Source of the DNA: UBA6522 sp965204155
GTDB lineage: Bacteria; Pseudomonadota; Gammaproteobacteria; Steroidobacterales; Rariloculaceae
Assembly: GCA_965204155.1 (NCBI GenBank)
Contig: OZ241971.1
Coordinates: forward strand, 930,001-994,000
Direction of reading: 5' to 3'
DNA length: 64,000 nucleotides
Under the pieces are notes generated by a model, which was not told the origin of the DNA, did no database searches, and saw nothing but the letters and a program-made list of their open reading frames with translations. Position 1 is the first letter of the stretch; each line of letters opens with the position of its first letter. This document shows positions 1-8,646 of the stretch, in pieces. The translations under genes were made by a program, and so were the position numbers.

Positions 1-968
1 GTCTGGCCGGAACAAGGACCGTACTGTCACCGGAAGATGCGGCGATGATCCGGGGCTTCATGATCAACAAGTTCCGGGGCGATCCCACGTTGTTCGACGA
101 TGGCGTGAGCGCCATCGAGGAGCACACCGGATGGCCCTGCTTTGGAGTGATCCCGTGGCTGTCGTGCACAGCGAATCTGCCCGCGGAAGATGCCGTGGTA
201 CTCGACGGCGGCCGACATCATGCGGGAGACGAATTTCGGATCGTCGCACCCATGCTGTCCCGCCTGGCCAACTTCGACGACGCCGATCCGCTGCGGCTGG
301 AACCCGGAGTCGACTTCCGCTGGATACCGCCCGGACGGCCCCTGCCACGGGATGCCGACGTCATCATTTTGTTCGGCACCAAGTCCACGCTGGGAGACTT
401 GGAATTCCTCCGCGCTCAGGGCTGGGACCATGACATCCTCGCCCACGCGCGGGCGGGAGGACGGGTGTTGGGGCTGTGCGGGGGCTTCCAGATGCTCGGC
501 GCGGAGGTCGAGGACTCGGAGGGCGTCGACGGCAGGGTGGGCCGCGCACCCGGGCTCGGCCTGCTCGACGTCCAAACGGAGATGTCGGAATCCAAGGCCG
601 TACGTCCGGTCGCGGGGCGCTGCGTGAGCACCGGGCGGCCCGTCACCGGTTACGAAATCCATGTCGGCCGGACCACCGGCACGGACTGCGGCCGGCCCAT
701 GTTCGACCTTGAAGGCCGGGCGGACGGAGCACGCTCCGCCGATGGCCGGGTCGAGGGAAGCTATGTTCACGGGGTCTTTGCCGAAGATGAGTTTCGACGT
801 GCGTGGCTGAAGCGCTCGGGGGCGAAAGGGGATTCGAGCCTGGACTACGGCGCCTCCGTCGAGGCAGCGCTGGATGCGTGGGCCGACGGCGTCGAGCAGG
901 CTGTCGATGTGCACGCGTTGTTGGCATGCAGTGCGCGTCCGACTGCCCTTGATGTGGATACCTCATGA
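1..968 (+). CDS. cobQ: Cobyric acid synthase CobQ/CbiP, C-terminal part (5' end outside window)
   Basis: The reading frame is open from base 3, so the gene begins before the window and only about 320 C-terminal residues are seen. CobQ uses glutamine to amidate four side chains of adenosylcobyrinic acid a,c-diamide. The visible part holds the typical GFMINKFRGD segment and the class I glutamine amidotransferase domain. The nucleophile Cys sits in LCGGFQMLG (codon at 477-479), and a later SYVHG stretch supplies the His. The stop overlaps the ATG of the next cobalamin gene in an ATGA, so the two are translationally coupled. Confidence 0.93.
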   Translation, partial: LAGTRTVLSPEDAAMIRGFMINKFRGDPTLFDDGVSAIEEHTGWPCFGVIPWLSCTANLPAEDAVVLDGGRHHAGDEFRIVAPMLSRLANFDDADPLRLEPGVDFRWIPPGRPLPRDADVIILFGTKSTLGDLEFLRAQGWDHDILAHARAGGRVLGLCGGFQMLGAEVEDSEGVDGRVGRAPGLGLLDVQTEMSESKAVRPVAGRCVSTGRPVTGYEIHVGRTTGTDCGRPMFDLEGRADGARSADGRVEGSYVHGVFAEDEFRRAWLKRSGAKGDSSLDYGASVEAALDAWADGVEQAVDVHALLACSARPTALDVDTS

Positions 969-1927
969 CGGGTCTCTTCGGCGGCGCCATGCTCATGCTC
1001 GCGGCCTGGCTGGTAGAGGCGCTGTTCGGCTATCCGGATTGGCTACTCCGGCGCATTCGGCATCCCGTAGTGTGGATTGGGGCGCTGATCGACGGGCTCG
1101 ACCGGGCGCTCAACCGTCCGGCACTTGGCCACGCCTGGCGCGTTGTCCTGGGCGCAGCGGCGACTGCAGCGACAGTGGCGCTTGCGGTTTGCGCGGCAGT
1201 GGCGGTCTCCGCGCTTCTGCCCGAATCGATGCCGGGCTTCTGGGTCGAAGCGATTATTGCCTCGAGCCTGATCTGCTCCCGCAGCCTCTACAGCCATGTC
1301 GACGCCGTGTCCGGACCCCTGGCGGCCGGCGACCTGCCTGGCGCCCGCGCCGCAGTGGCTCACGTTGTCGGGCGGGAAACCGCGCAACTGCCACCCGAGG
1401 GAGTCGCTCGCGCGGCGCTGGAGACTCTCGCCGAGAATACGTCCGACGGTGTCGTCGCCCCGCTGTTCTGGGGTGTTGTATTCGGCCTGCCCGGGCTTGC
1501 GGCGTACAAGGCCGTCAATACGCTGGATTCGATGATCGGCCATCGCGACGCGCGTCACGCGGCCTTCGGCGAGTTCGCAGCACGGCTCGACGATGCGGCG
1601 AACTACCTGCCGGCCAGGCTGACCGGGCTGCTGTTCGCCCTGGCCAGCTTCAGACCGGAAGCCTTTGCCGTGATGTGGCGCGATGCGCGCCGGCATCGCT
1701 CGCCCAATGCGGGATGGCCCGAAGGTGCGGCGGCCGGGGCGCTGGGCGTGCGGCTGTCGGGCCCAAGAAGCTACGGCGGCGCCGAATCGGCGGAGCCTTG
1801 GCTCAATGCCCGCGCCGGCGACCCCGGCCCCGACGACCTGCGCACCGGCCTGGCGCTCTACTGCAAGGCGCTGTTCCTTGCCGCAGTGGTGCTGGCCGGC
1901 ATCGCCGCCCTGCAATTGGCCCAATGA
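965..1927 (+). CDS. cbiB: Adenosylcobinamide-phosphate synthase CbiB/CobD
   Basis: This is an integral membrane protein of 320 residues that joins aminopropanol (or its phosphate) to adenosylcobyric acid. Family hallmarks seen are DALFGYP-like LFGYPDW near the N terminus, the LAENTSDGVVAPLFW segment in the middle, and KAVNTLDSMIGH. Several hydrophobic segments are visible, at about 1-20, 55-75 and 295-318. The ATG overlaps the cobQ stop, and its own TGA overlaps the ATG of the downstream aminotransferase, so cobQ-cbiB-cobC form one coupled unit. The name cobD is used for this gene in some species and for the next enzyme in others; I use cbiB to avoid confusion. Confidence 0.93.
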   Translation: MTGLFGGAMLMLAAWLVEALFGYPDWLLRRIRHPVVWIGALIDGLDRALNRPALGHAWRVVLGAAATAATVALAVCAAVAVSALLPESMPGFWVEAIIASSLICSRSLYSHVDAVSGPLAAGDLPGARAAVAHVVGRETAQLPPEGVARAALETLAENTSDGVVAPLFWGVVFGLPGLAAYKAVNTLDSMIGHRDARHAAFGEFAARLDDAANYLPARLTGLLFALASFRPEAFAVMWRDARRHRSPNAGWPEGAAAGALGVRLSGPRSYGGAESAEPWLNARAGDPGPDDLRTGLALYCKALFLAAVVLAGIAALQLAQ

Positions 1928-2916
1928 ATACCGTCGAGGTTCACGGTGGAGCGCTCGATGCCATGCGGCGACTGTTTGCGGACGCGCCGCAACCCTGGGT
2001 GGACCTGTCCACCGGGATCAACCCCTGGCCCTGGCCGGCCGGGGAGCAACATTTCCGCGATCTTCACAGACTGCCCACCGGCGAGGACTTCGCTCGCTGC
2101 ACTGCAGCCATGGCAGCGGCCCTTGGAACCCGGGAAGACGCGATTCTGCCGGCTCCGGGGAGCGAATTGCTGATCCGCATGCTGCCCGGCGTAATCGCAC
2201 CGGAGCGCGTTGCCGTGCTGGCGCCGAGTTATGGCGACCATGCGCGCGTCTGGCGTGCGGCCGGCTGCGACGTGGTGGAATCGCCCGACCCCCTGTCCGA
2301 GGCCGGCTCGGCGGATGCCGTGGTGATCTGCAATCCGAACAACCCGGACGGGCGACGCTTCGAACCGGACGAGATAGAGGCCGCGCATCGCCGCCTGAGC
2401 CGGCGTGGCGGATGGTTGATCATCGATGAGGCTTTCGCCGATCTGGAACCCGAACGGAGCTGGGCACCGCGGGGCGGTTCCGGTCACCTGCTGGTGCTGC
2501 GCTCCATGGGCAAGTTTTACGGCCTGGCGGGTCTGCGCCTGGGCGCCCTGCTCGCCCCGAAGGAAATTGTCCGCAGCATGCAGGCCCGATTGGGCTGCTG
2601 GAGCGTGTCGACGCCGGCGCTTGCGGTCGGCGCCGCGGCGTACTCGGACCGGCGCTGGCAAACCGCAACGCGACAGCGTCTTGCGGAAGCGCGGCGGCGC
2701 CTGGACGAACTGTTGCAGGAACGAACGTGCCGCGTGGTTGGCGGCACCGATCTGTTCCGTTACGTAGAGGTGGCGGACGCGCATCGACTCTGGCAGCAGC
2801 TGGCCCGCCGGGGCGTGTACGTTCGGCGCTTCCCCCGGACGCCACGCCACTTGCGAATCGGACTCCCGGGAAACGCCGGCGAGGAGAGCCGGCTCCGGAC
2901 TGCGCTCAGCCCTTGA
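1924..2916 (+). CDS. cobC: Threonine-phosphate decarboxylase-type PLP aminotransferase of cobalamin synthesis (CobC/CobD family)
   Basis: This is a 330-residue fold-type I PLP enzyme related to histidinol-phosphate aminotransferase. In this family it makes (R)-1-amino-2-propanol phosphate from threonine phosphate for the nucleotide-loop linker. Visible features are the DLSTGINPWPWP start, the CNPNNPDG motif (about 137-143), IIDEAFADLE (about 166-175) and the PLP lysine K197 in RSMGKFYGLAGLRLG. The frame is open far upstream, but the ATG at 1924 overlaps the cbiB stop and matches the family N terminus. Its last 11 bases overlap the 3' end of the convergent cobU. Confidence 0.9.
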   Translation: MNTVEVHGGALDAMRRLFADAPQPWVDLSTGINPWPWPAGEQHFRDLHRLPTGEDFARCTAAMAAALGTREDAILPAPGSELLIRMLPGVIAPERVAVLAPSYGDHARVWRAAGCDVVESPDPLSEAGSADAVVICNPNNPDGRRFEPDEIEAAHRRLSRRGGWLIIDEAFADLEPERSWAPRGGSGHLLVLRSMGKFYGLAGLRLGALLAPKEIVRSMQARLGCWSVSTPALAVGAAAYSDRRWQTATRQRLAEARRRLDELLQERTCRVVGGTDLFRYVEVADAHRLWQQLARRGVYVRRFPRTPRHLRIGLPGNAGEESRLRTALSP

Positions 2917-3415
2917 GCGCCATGGACAGTCCCGCGGCCATGAATTCCACCCGCCCGCAGACCGCGGCGACAGCCTGGTTCAACGACCCCTGGGCATCGC
3001 GGAACCCGCGCCCCAGCGGCGTGCCCGGCACCAGGCCCATGCCCACCTCGTTGGAGACCAGTATGAGCGGTCCGGGAGTTCGGGCGATGAAGCGGATCAG
3101 CGCCGCAGTCTGCGCTTCCGTGTCCCGGCCGTAGTGCATCAGGTTCGACAGCCACAGCGTCAGGCAGTCGACGACCACGACCCGGTCCGGAGACGCGGCC
3201 CGTTCCAGCGCGTCCACCAACTCCAGGGGCGCTTCCACCGTCGTGAAACCGGGTCCGCGGTCGGCGCGATGGCGCTCGATGCGATCGGCCATTTCCGGGT
3301 CCGATGCCTCCGCGGTGGCGACGAAAATCCGGTCTGGCGCCGTGTCCCGGGACAGTTCGATCGCCCGTTGGCTCTTGCCCGACCGTGCACCGCCAACAAT
3401 GAGTATCGTCTCCAT
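2906..3415 (-). CDS. cobU: Bifunctional adenosylcobinamide kinase / adenosylcobinamide-phosphate guanylyltransferase CobU/CobP
   Basis: The protein has 169 residues, a normal length for the family. It phosphorylates adenosylcobinamide and then transfers GMP from GTP to it. The N-terminal P-loop GGARSGKS (8-15) and H49, in the IERHRADRGP segment that fits the guanylylated His of CobU, are both present. The C-terminal VSNEVGMGLVPGTPLGRGFRDAQG block is diagnostic. It lies convergently to cobC with an 11-base 3' overlap, so it has its own promoter, probably in 3416-3480. Confidence 0.93.
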   Translation of the reverse strand: METILIVGGARSGKSQRAIELSRDTAPDRIFVATAEASDPEMADRIERHRADRGPGFTTVEAPLELVDALERAASPDRVVVVDCLTLWLSNLMHYGRDTEAQTAALIRFIARTPGPLILVSNEVGMGLVPGTPLGRGFRDAQGSLNQAVAAVCGRVEFMAAGLSMALKG

Positions 3416-3486
3416 CCCTCGCCGCCCTTCGCCGGTTGCACTAAGCTTCAGCCCTGAAATTCGGAAGTACCGAGCCCAGCGACTTG

Positions 3487-4560
3487 ATGGTCCCCGGAAA
3501 CGTCACAAAACGCAATTCACACGAGCCGCAGGTCAGCGCCACGGTCTTGCAGGCCTTCGGACTCGGCGGCGGCAAACCGACACTGTTCAAATCCGGGCTG
3601 ATCAACAGGAGTTGGCGCATCGACATGCCGGACGGGGACCGTTTCGTGCTGCAGCGCGTCAACCCCATCTTCCCCGCGACCATCAACGGCGACATCGACG
3701 CGGTGACCCGGCATCTGCGCAACAAGGGCATGTGCACGCCCCTGATCGTGCCGACGCAGGCCGGCGAACCGGCGTTGAAACGGGACAACGAGGTGTGGCG
3801 TGCGTTGACATACATTCCAGGCGTCACCCGCGACGAGCTTGGCAACCCCCGCCAGGCCTTCCGCGCCGGCGCCCTGCTGGGACGATTCCACAGCGCCGTT
3901 AGCGATCTCGATCACAACTTTTCCAATCCGCGCCTGGGCGTGCACGACACCGCCGCGCACCTGGAAAAACTGCGACGAACGCTCGTCTCCCACGGCGACC
4001 ATCCGCAATACGGCCGTGTCGCCCCGATCGCCGAACGGATCCTGGCACTGGCCGGTCGGCTGCCGAAACTTCCGCTGAGCAACGAACGAATCGTGCACGG
4101 CGACCCCAAGATTTCCAATTTCATCTTCGATCCCGACACCGACGAGGCCATCGCCCTGGTCGACCTGGATACCGTGGCGTCCATGCCGGTGATCCTCGAA
4201 TTGGGCGATGCCTTCCGCTCGTGGTGCAACCCCCTGGGCGAGGACTGTCGGGAAACGCAATTCTCCGTACCCATATTCGAGGCTGCGCTCGGCGGCTACG
4301 CGCGGGAGGCCCGGGACCTGTTGACCGATGAGGAGTGGGCGGCGCTGCCGGCGGGTACGTTGACCATTGCGCTGGAACTGTCCGCCCGGTTTGCGGCGGA
4401 CGCGCTGTTGGAGTCCTATTTCGGGTGGGATTCGAACCGCTTCCGCTCCGCCTCGGAGCACAATCAACTCCGGGCCACCGGCCAGCTAAGCCTGGCAGAG
4501 AGCGCAAGAACCCAGTGGGAAACGCTGCAAAGCGCAGTTAACGATCGATTCGAGCAGTAA
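3487..4560 (+). CDS. APH-fold small-molecule kinase, N-acetylhexosamine 1-kinase (NahK)-like
   Basis: This is a 357-residue protein of the aminoglycoside phosphotransferase/choline-kinase fold. The catalytic loop HGDPKISNFIFD (about 200-211) and the metal-binding LVDLDTV (about 221-227) are followed by ELGDAFRS. This pattern is closer to N-acetylhexosamine 1-kinase than to antibiotic-resistance kinases. The substrate is inferred from motif resemblance only. A TTG lies one codon upstream, but ATG at 3487 is the more natural start. It stands between cobU and an unrelated secreted-protein gene, so context does not identify its pathway; a cobalamin role is possible but unsupported. Confidence 0.72.
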   Translation: MVPGNVTKRNSHEPQVSATVLQAFGLGGGKPTLFKSGLINRSWRIDMPDGDRFVLQRVNPIFPATINGDIDAVTRHLRNKGMCTPLIVPTQAGEPALKRDNEVWRALTYIPGVTRDELGNPRQAFRAGALLGRFHSAVSDLDHNFSNPRLGVHDTAAHLEKLRRTLVSHGDHPQYGRVAPIAERILALAGRLPKLPLSNERIVHGDPKISNFIFDPDTDEAIALVDLDTVASMPVILELGDAFRSWCNPLGEDCRETQFSVPIFEAALGGYAREARDLLTDEEWAALPAGTLTIALELSARFAADALLESYFGWDSNRFRSASEHNQLRATGQLSLAESARTQWETLQSAVNDRFEQ

Positions 4561-4581
4561 CGCGGGCACCGGATTGAAGCA

Positions 4582-4671
4582 GGCGGCTCCCCGCGTGCGC
4601 GGATGCCTGCCTCTCCGCGCTCCGTGCACGTTTGGGCAGTCCGGCGGGTTCCCCGGTATGCGGATGCCCGC
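4582..4671. repeat. Two degenerate copies of a GC-rich palindromic element
   Basis: Copy A (4582-4611) and copy B (4643-4671) share a GGCGG-(C/G)-T-CCCC-G core followed by GCGGATGC-(C)-TGC or CCGC. Copy A folds, with stem GCAGGC/GCCTGC (4579-4584 / 4605-4610) around an inner CCGCG/CGCGG stem. There is no T tract, so it is more like a small REP-type palindrome than a terminator. I identified this by eye, and whether it recurs in the genome is unknown. Confidence 0.4.
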
Positions 4672-4729
4672 TGTATCCGGGGTGTATTACACTAAGCAGG
4701 ATCCTGGAGCACAATAGCGAGAAATCCCC

Positions 4730-5719
4730 ATGATCCGCATCAGCGCGTTTTTCTTCCTGGCAATGCCCCTGGCGGCAAACGCCCATCACTCGGTGGCCGC
4801 ATTCTACGAACCGGATGCCACAAGCGAGGTCGCCGGGACCATCACCGAAGTCAACTGGGTGAATCCGCACATCAGTTTCCTGGTGGAATCGATCAACGAC
4901 GACAACGAGGTGGAAACCTGGACGATCGAATCGGGCGCCGCAAACGGCATGACGAGAAACGGGATCACGCGGGACGTGCTCGAAGTGGGAATCGACGTCA
5001 CCGTTGTCGGACGTCCATCTAGCCGCGGCCAGAAGGCATTGTATGCTTCGGCCGTGCGCCGCGCGGACGGTGAGAGCGTTGCCTTGCGCGGCGTGGGCTC
5101 GCGTCCCGACCTGCTTCAGGCGTCGGCGGGGCCGGAGCCTGAAGGTATCTTCCGCGTCTGGTCCCGCGGGCGGGCCTATGGCGACCACGTCAACGATTCG
5201 CCCACCGGCTTCGAGCTCCCGTATACGCCGGCGGCCCGGACTGCCCGGGACCGTTACGACCCGGTAACGGACGATACCGCCCTGAAGTGCATACAGCAGG
5301 GTATGCCCGGCATCATGGACAACCCCTACCCCATCGAATTCGTTGCAGACGGCGACGATATCGAACTGCGGGTGGAAGAGTGGTCCGTGGTACGCACGAT
5401 CCACATGTCCGGCTACGACGATCCCGAGAGCCAAGTGTTTACCCGTCAGGGCTATTCGGTCGGCCGCTGGGAGGGAGACACGCTCATCGTGCAGACCGCC
5501 AAGGTCGACTGGCCGTTCTTCGACGATGTCGGGACACCGCAGAGCATGGCGGTGGACATCGTCGAGCACTTCACGCTGAGTCAGGACGCAGACCGCCTTG
5601 ACTACGAGATTACGGTCACCGATCCGGCAACCTTCACGGAGACCATCACGCTGGACGGTTACTGGTCCTGGGTTCCGGGCGAGGAAGTCAAGTCCTACCA
5701 GTGCACGCCCTGGCTCTGA
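4730..5719 (+). CDS. Secreted DUF6152-type protein (paralog 1 of 4)
   Basis: The protein has 329 residues with a signal peptide ending ANA before HHSVAAFY, so the mature protein starts with a His-His. The N-terminal domain (about 19-110) has the GTITEVNWVNPHISF pattern of DUF6152. The C-terminal domain contains IFRVWSRGR, ALKCIQQGMP, NPYPIEF, RTIHM, YSVGRWEGDTLIV and VDWPFFDDVGTPQS. Three other genes in the window (20565, 27011, 47480) share both halves. I know of no established function; the conserved HHS and NPH histidines could bind a metal or cofactor. It stands alone, with a GTGTATTACAC palindrome about 45 bases upstream. Confidence 0.8.
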   Translation: MIRISAFFFLAMPLAANAHHSVAAFYEPDATSEVAGTITEVNWVNPHISFLVESINDDNEVETWTIESGAANGMTRNGITRDVLEVGIDVTVVGRPSSRGQKALYASAVRRADGESVALRGVGSRPDLLQASAGPEPEGIFRVWSRGRAYGDHVNDSPTGFELPYTPAARTARDRYDPVTDDTALKCIQQGMPGIMDNPYPIEFVADGDDIELRVEEWSVVRTIHMSGYDDPESQVFTRQGYSVGRWEGDTLIVQTAKVDWPFFDDVGTPQSMAVDIVEHFTLSQDADRLDYEITVTDPATFTETITLDGYWSWVPGEEVKSYQCTPWL

Positions 5720-5771
5720 ACCAAATCATCTCCGTCGCGTCTAATCCGGCAAATGGCTGACGGTCGAGCTG

Positions 5772-6182
5772 ATGTCCCGATTCAATTCGCTTGCTGATTC
5801 ACCCTTCGCTTTCTGGGCAGGTTCGCTGCTCTGGCTGCCCGCAGGGGTGATGCTGACGGCACTTTTTCGCTTCCCCGATCAACTGTTCAGCTCCATGGGC
5901 TTGCTGATGCTGCTGGGCGGCCTGGCCTCGTTGATATTCGTCGCCCCCTGCGGACTGCCGCTGGCGCTCGGATGCCGCGAGCTCTGGAAGCGCGGTTACC
6001 GCCAGGCAGCGTGGGCCTCCATGATCGTGCTGGGGCTGGTTTCCGTTGGCGCAACGTTGCTCGCCGGGCTCCTTGGCCCGATCGCGATCGCCGTATACGC
6101 GATCATCCTCAGCCTGCCGGTGTGGCTTGCCGTCGGTGTGGTCAGCGTCCTGCAGCGCCGGCGGCCAGAGTCAGCCGGCTAA
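5772..6182 (+). CDS. Small integral membrane protein of unknown function
   Basis: The protein has 136 residues with four predicted hydrophobic segments, at about 13-31, 40-60, 76-98 and 100-123. The ends are short and polar, and the C-terminal tail is basic (QRRRPESAG). I do not recognise a family. It lies 52 bases downstream of the DUF6152 paralog in the same direction and may be co-transcribed with it. High-GC coding bias and a single clean frame support it as a gene. Confidence 0.6.
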   Translation: MSRFNSLADSPFAFWAGSLLWLPAGVMLTALFRFPDQLFSSMGLLMLLGGLASLIFVAPCGLPLALGCRELWKRGYRQAAWASMIVLGLVSVGATLLAGLLGPIAIAVYAIILSLPVWLAVGVVSVLQRRRPESAG

Positions 6183-6242
6183 GGGGCTGCGCCGCAGGCA
6201 ATCACGGCTGCAAATTCGCTCTCATCCGCTGCTTCGACCGCT

Positions 6243-7109
6243 CTACTCGGCGGTCAGCGACTCGTAGACCCCCTGGACATTGAGCGCCCGCCAGGCGTCG
6301 TACTGCGCCCAATCGCTGTAGTCTTCCATGAGCACGGACGCCTGGGCCTCCTCCAGGCTCATGCCTACATCCACCGCCTCGCTGACGGCGGCCAGCAGCT
6401 CCTCCAGGTAGCGGGTCGTATCGTCGACGTCGGCCTTGGTCCCTACCGGGCCGTGGCCGGGGGCCACGATGTCGTAGTCCACCGTGGACTGCAGGTTGCG
6501 GTTGGCCTCGATCCATGACGTGATCGGACCCCACCCGGACATGGTCTGGAACGGCACGCGCTGGACATTGACGAAGTCCACGGCGAACACCGCCCGCTCA
6601 TCCGGGAAATGGATGATCGAGGAGTCGTTGCTGTGACTCGGGAGCGCGTGGATCATCTCCACGGTCTTGCCGCCCAGCGTCACGCTGGTGCTGTCGGAAT
6701 AGGTGGTATCCGGCGCGCGGACTTCGGCGAAGACTTCGTTGCCCTCCTCCGCCGCGAGGTTGACCACCGTGTTGTCGTGGCCCACGAATTCGGCAGTGTC
6801 CTCGAACACGGCCCCGCCCGAGGCGTGGTCATCGTGGTAGTGGCTGTACAGTACGTACCGCACCGGGACGCCGAAGCGCTCATCCAGTTCACCCTTCAGC
6901 CAGGTCGCAAAGTCCGTGCTGATGGGATCGGTGAGGATGATGCCCTCGTCCGTCACCAGGAATACGTTGTGATGGGCGTTGTTCGTGGCCCGGTAGAGGT
7001 CTCCCGTGATGTTGACGATCTCCCGGAAGGGCTCATCCTGCGCCAGTGTCATTGGCGTAGCGGCCAGTGCCAGGACGCCCGCTACAAATGTGGTCAGTTT
7101 GGTATTCAC
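6243..7109 (-). CDS. Secreted metallo-beta-lactamase-fold hydrolase
   Basis: The protein has 288 residues when started at GTG 7109, which has an AAAGGAGG ribosome-binding site about 6 bases upstream. An in-frame ATG at 7139 lacks this. A signal peptide ends at LAQ (about 24). The zinc-binding motif is HYHDDH (H90, H92, D94, H95), followed by SHSNDS and APGHGP (late His). It resembles the SoxH/quinoprotein-relay type of periplasmic MBL hydrolase rather than a true beta-lactamase; the substrate is unknown. It is divergent from hemA across 205 bases. Confidence 0.85.
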   Translation of the reverse strand: MNTKLTTFVAGVLALAATPMTLAQDEPFREIVNITGDLYRATNNAHHNVFLVTDEGIILTDPISTDFATWLKGELDERFGVPVRYVLYSHYHDDHASGGAVFEDTAEFVGHDNTVVNLAAEEGNEVFAEVRAPDTTYSDSTSVTLGGKTVEMIHALPSHSNDSSIIHFPDERAVFAVDFVNVQRVPFQTMSGWGPITSWIEANRNLQSTVDYDIVAPGHGPVGTKADVDDTTRYLEELLAAVSEAVDVGMSLEEAQASVLMEDYSDWAQYDAWRALNVQGVYESLTAE

Positions 7110-7276
7110 GCCGTCTCCTCCTTTCTTCAGTGTCGCCATCTCTTCTCGACACAGTCGCCAGAGTGTACCGCGTCGCGGTGTGTACCAGAACCCGCGAGGC
7201 TCTGCTGACGAGCCATTCGGCGCCAGCGCGAAGCCCGCGGGCGCACGGGGAAGCAGTGACTGGCTGTGACACTCCG

Positions 7277-7303
7277 GTGACAATTCGAGCGATCCGATAC
7301 ATA
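7277..7303 (+). promoter_or_regulatory. Weak candidate promoter for the hem operon
   Basis: A GTGACA (7277-7282) and a TACATA (7298-7303) are separated by 15 bases, shorter than the usual 17, and end 11 bases before the hemA GTG. If used, the mRNA leader would be very short. This is pattern inspection only. Confidence 0.25.
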
Positions 7304-7314
7304 ACCTTGTCCGC

Positions 7315-8646
7315 GTGTTGGAAGAACTGGGCATTGTCGGTATCTCCTGGCGCCAGGACAGCAGCGAAGCACTGGCACGCTTCGCGATGCCGGAGGAGGG
7401 CCGGGACGAACGACTTCGCAGTTTCGCCCGCGAAGCGGAGCTGGCGGAGCTTGCCTATCTGAATACCTGCAACCGGGTCGAGATCATCTTTGCCCGCGCC
7501 GCCGATACCGCGCCGGGCGATGCACGCAACGACGACATACGCCCCCTGGTCTACGAACTCCTCGTGGGGCAGACACCGAACCCCGGGGAGGCGGAGCGAA
7601 CGCTCAGGGCATGGCAGGGCGAGGGCGCCTGCGAGCACCTGTTCCTGGTGGCGGCGGGGCTGGACTCGGCGGCGGTAGGCGAAGTCGAAATCGCCGGGCA
7701 GGTTCGCGCCTGCCGCGATCTCGCAGCCGAACTGGAGTTGAGCGGGCCGCGGCTGGAACTGCTCTTCGACGAAGCGCTGAGCATTGCAGCGCGGGTAAGG
7801 GGCGCAACCCGCCTCGGCCATGGCCGCGTATCGCTGGCAGAGGTCGCTGTGGCGCGGCTTCGTGCGCGGCTCAGGCAGACGCCTGGAGCCGTGGCGCTGG
7901 TGGGGGTATCTGCCATGACCGAACGTGCGGCACGCTCGCTGGCGAAGGCGGAAACACCGTTGATCTTCGTCAACCGAACGCTGACCAAGGCCCGGTCGGC
8001 GGCTCAACCCTACTCCGCGGCGACCGCATGCCTGAGCGACTTTCTGCGCGATCCGGCGGCCGTGGAGGCCGTCCTCAGTTCGGCAGGCGCCGCAGAGCCG
8101 TTACTGACGGAACCCGCGCTGGAACGAATCGCCGCGAAATCGCCCTCCGGTCAGGCGCCGCTCTTCGTCGACATGGCCGTGCCGGAGAACATCGACAGCG
8201 CCGCCTGCGAAAAGCTCGGTCTGCCCCGTATCGGCATGGACGAGATTGTCCGTGAGGCGCAGGTCAACCGGGAGGCCCGGCTGTTCGAGGCTGCCCAGGC
8301 GCGCGAGTTGGTGGACGAGGCCCTGCCGAGGCTTCGGGATCGATTTGCCGAGCGCGTTTACGGTCCGTTGTTCGGCGCGCTGCAGAACCGCTACCGCCAC
8401 ACCGCCCGGGAAGGCGTGCGCCGGCTTCTGAAGAAGGACCTCAAGGGTCTCGGGGACGCAGAGCGTCAGGCCATCGAGACCTGGGCGGAGGTGCTTGCGC
8501 GGCGCTTCGCCCATATCCCCACGCTGGGTCTGAGAGGGCTCCTTCACCATGGGCCCGACGGTTCGCTGGACGCCTTTCTCGAGGGCCTCGACCCGAAATT
8601 CGCCGGGGAGTTGCGCCGAGCCCTGGATCGCGGGCCAGTGCGATGA
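7315..8646 (+). CDS. hemA: Glutamyl-tRNA reductase HemA
   Basis: This enzyme takes the first committed step of C5-pathway tetrapyrrole synthesis, reducing glutamyl-tRNA to glutamate-1-semialdehyde. It has 443 residues, a normal length, and starts with GTG. The catalytic Cys is C52 in LNTCNRVE. Next come the GLDSAAVGEVEIAGQVRAC segment and an NADPH-binding domain around 195-330, and the C-terminal dimerisation helix is present. It is the first gene of an eleven-gene operon, and its stop overlaps the hemC ATG (ATGA, 8643-8646). Confidence 0.95.
   Translation: MLEELGIVGISWRQDSSEALARFAMPEEGRDERLRSFAREAELAELAYLNTCNRVEIIFARAADTAPGDARNDDIRPLVYELLVGQTPNPGEAERTLRAWQGEGACEHLFLVAAGLDSAAVGEVEIAGQVRACRDLAAELELSGPRLELLFDEALSIAARVRGATRLGHGRVSLAEVAVARLRARLRQTPGAVALVGVSAMTERAARSLAKAETPLIFVNRTLTKARSAAQPYSAATACLSDFLRDPAAVEAVLSSAGAAEPLLTEPALERIAAKSPSGQAPLFVDMAVPENIDSAACEKLGLPRIGMDEIVREAQVNREARLFEAAQARELVDEALPRLRDRFAERVYGPLFGALQNRYRHTAREGVRRLLKKDLKGLGDAERQAIETWAEVLARRFAHIPTLGLRGLLHHGPDGSLDAFLEGLDPKFAGELRRALDRGPVR

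Noticed and set aside
874..1923. Long open frame continuous with the cobC-like gene
   Set aside because: It runs through cobQ and cbiB in another frame and its residues are Arg/Gly/Ala-rich noise. The real gene starts at the coupled ATG at 1924.
4683..4693. GTGTATTACAC palindrome before the first DUF6152 gene
   Set aside because: It is too short and unsupported to call a regulatory site, and I did not see it before the other three paralogs.
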